Assembly: GCA_050185455.1 (NCBI GenBank)
Contig: JBFWZL010000037.1
Coordinates: 1-19,913 of the forward strand
From: SYOC01 sp050185455
Lineage (GTDB): Bacteria; Desulfobacterota; Binatia; Bin18
DNA: 19,913 nt
Reading direction: 5' to 3'
Under the pieces are notes generated by a model. That model saw only the letters and a program-made list of their open reading frames with translations. It was not told the origin of the DNA and made no database searches. The position numbers were made by a program, and so were the translations under genes. Shown one piece after another: positions 19,469 to 19,913 of the stretch; position 1 is the first letter of the stretch, and each line of letters starts with the position of its first letter.

Positions 19469-19913
19469 ATGGACTATGGTATCGTTCTTCCTCACTTTGG
19501 TTCGTTCGCCCAAGAAGACGCCGTACATAGAATCGTCGCCGCCGCCGAAGCCGCTGAGTCGCTGGGTTATAGCACGGTCTGGGTCATCGACCATCTTGTT
19601 TTTCCCGCCAAATTGGAGGGAGGGTACGCCTTTAATCCTCTCGACCCGATCCTCGAACCACTCACGGTCCTGGCGGCGCTGGCCATGAAGACCTCGCGCG
19701 TCAAACTTGGTACGGCGGTGTTGATCCTCCCTTATCGCCACCCTATTTACACGGCCAAAGTTCTCGCCACTATCGATGTGCTCAGTGGGGGACGTTTAGT
19801 CGTTGGCGTTGGTGCGGGCTGGCTGGAGCAAGAGTTTACCGCTCTCGGACAGACAGTTAAGGAACGTGGAAGCCGCACCGACGAAACGATTGACGCTTTG
19901 AAAGCGTTGTGGA
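19469..19913 (+). CDS. LLM-class (F420-dependent type) oxidoreductase, 5' part
   Basis: The first 148 codons of a luciferase-like TIM-barrel oxidoreductase that runs off the window. GAGGAG (19455-19460) lies 8 bases before the ATG at 19469. The sequence begins M-D-Y-G-I-V-L-P-H-F-G, has an A-E-A-A-E-S-L-G-Y-S-T-V-W-V-I-D-H-L helix and strand (25-42), a L-G-T-A-V-L-I-L-P-Y-R-H-P strand and loop, L-A-T-I-D-V-L-S-G-G-R (100-110) and V-G-V-G-A-G-W-L-E-Q-E-F (113-124). All are landmarks of the F420-dependent subgroup, which transfers hydride between F420 and organic substrates; an FMN-dependent member is possible. In such genomes many copies exist, often near CoA-transferases, crotonases and Rieske oxygenases, as here. 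The substrate cannot be inferred. Confidence 0.92.
   Translation, partial: MDYGIVLPHFGSFAQEDAVHRIVAAAEAAESLGYSTVWVIDHLVFPAKLEGGYAFNPLDPILEPLTVLAALAMKTSRVKLGTAVLILPYRHPIYTAKVLATIDVLSGGRLVVGVGAGWLEQEFTALGQTVKERGSRTDETIDALKALW

Overview
The window reads as chromosomal DNA of an uncultivated, Gram-negative-type environmental bacterium with a large catabolic and signalling gene complement. The evidence is family III CoA-transferases, a MenB/BadI-type crotonase, a Rieske oxygenase relic, an F420-type luciferase-like oxidoreductase (LLM) gene, and a dense set of soluble multi-domain histidine kinases. This mix is typical of lineages such as Binatota, Tectomicrobia or Rokubacteria. That placement is an inference from gene content, not a phylogenetic result.

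Layout. (1) 1-3913, plus strand: a catabolic CoA block with the 3' end of one CaiB/BaiF CoA-transferase, a complete second one, a MenB/BadI-type enoyl-CoA hydratase and a beta-lactamase-fold serine hydrolase. (2) 3955-6375, minus: a soluble REC-PAS-PAS-GAF-HisKA-HATPase kinase, preceded on the same strand by a relic that looks like the start of an LLM oxidoreductase (6442-6669). (3) 6955-9609, plus: an MBL-fold hydrolase and an AllA-like ureidoglycolate lyase (18 nt apart, probable operon), then a TenA/PqqC-like haem-oxygenase-fold gene. Between them on the minus strand lies a decayed 3' end of a histidine kinase (8652-8835). (4) 9631-18207, minus: a contiguous signalling island. In transcription order it holds a membrane dCache sensor kinase split by a frameshift, a tandem-receiver protein, a REC-PAS-HisKA_3 kinase, a NarL-type regulator, a REC-GAF-PAS-HisKA kinase and a stand-alone LuxR-type DNA-binding protein. 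(5) 18741-19187, plus: a truncated Rieske domain. (6) 19469 to the end, plus: the 5' part of an F420-type LLM oxidoreductase.

How the parts may work together. The island contains every phosphorelay part (sensor, receiver-only proteins, receiver-gated cytoplasmic kinases, two HTH outputs) in one same-strand run with short gaps, so it may act as a local network. The only catalytic genes nearby are the plus-strand MBL/AllA-like/TenA-like group and the CoA block.

The least expected content is between the genes. Five non-coding stretches carry degenerate arrays with a strict 7-bp period, and one has an 8-bp period. Each array has its own unit sequence, several are arranged as inverted halves, and one supplies the last ~23 codons of a kinase gene. 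Two copies of a separate palindromic element and a degraded GTTC/GAAC-type palindromic repeat are also present. Three gene relics and one frameshifted kinase suggest active rearrangement here.
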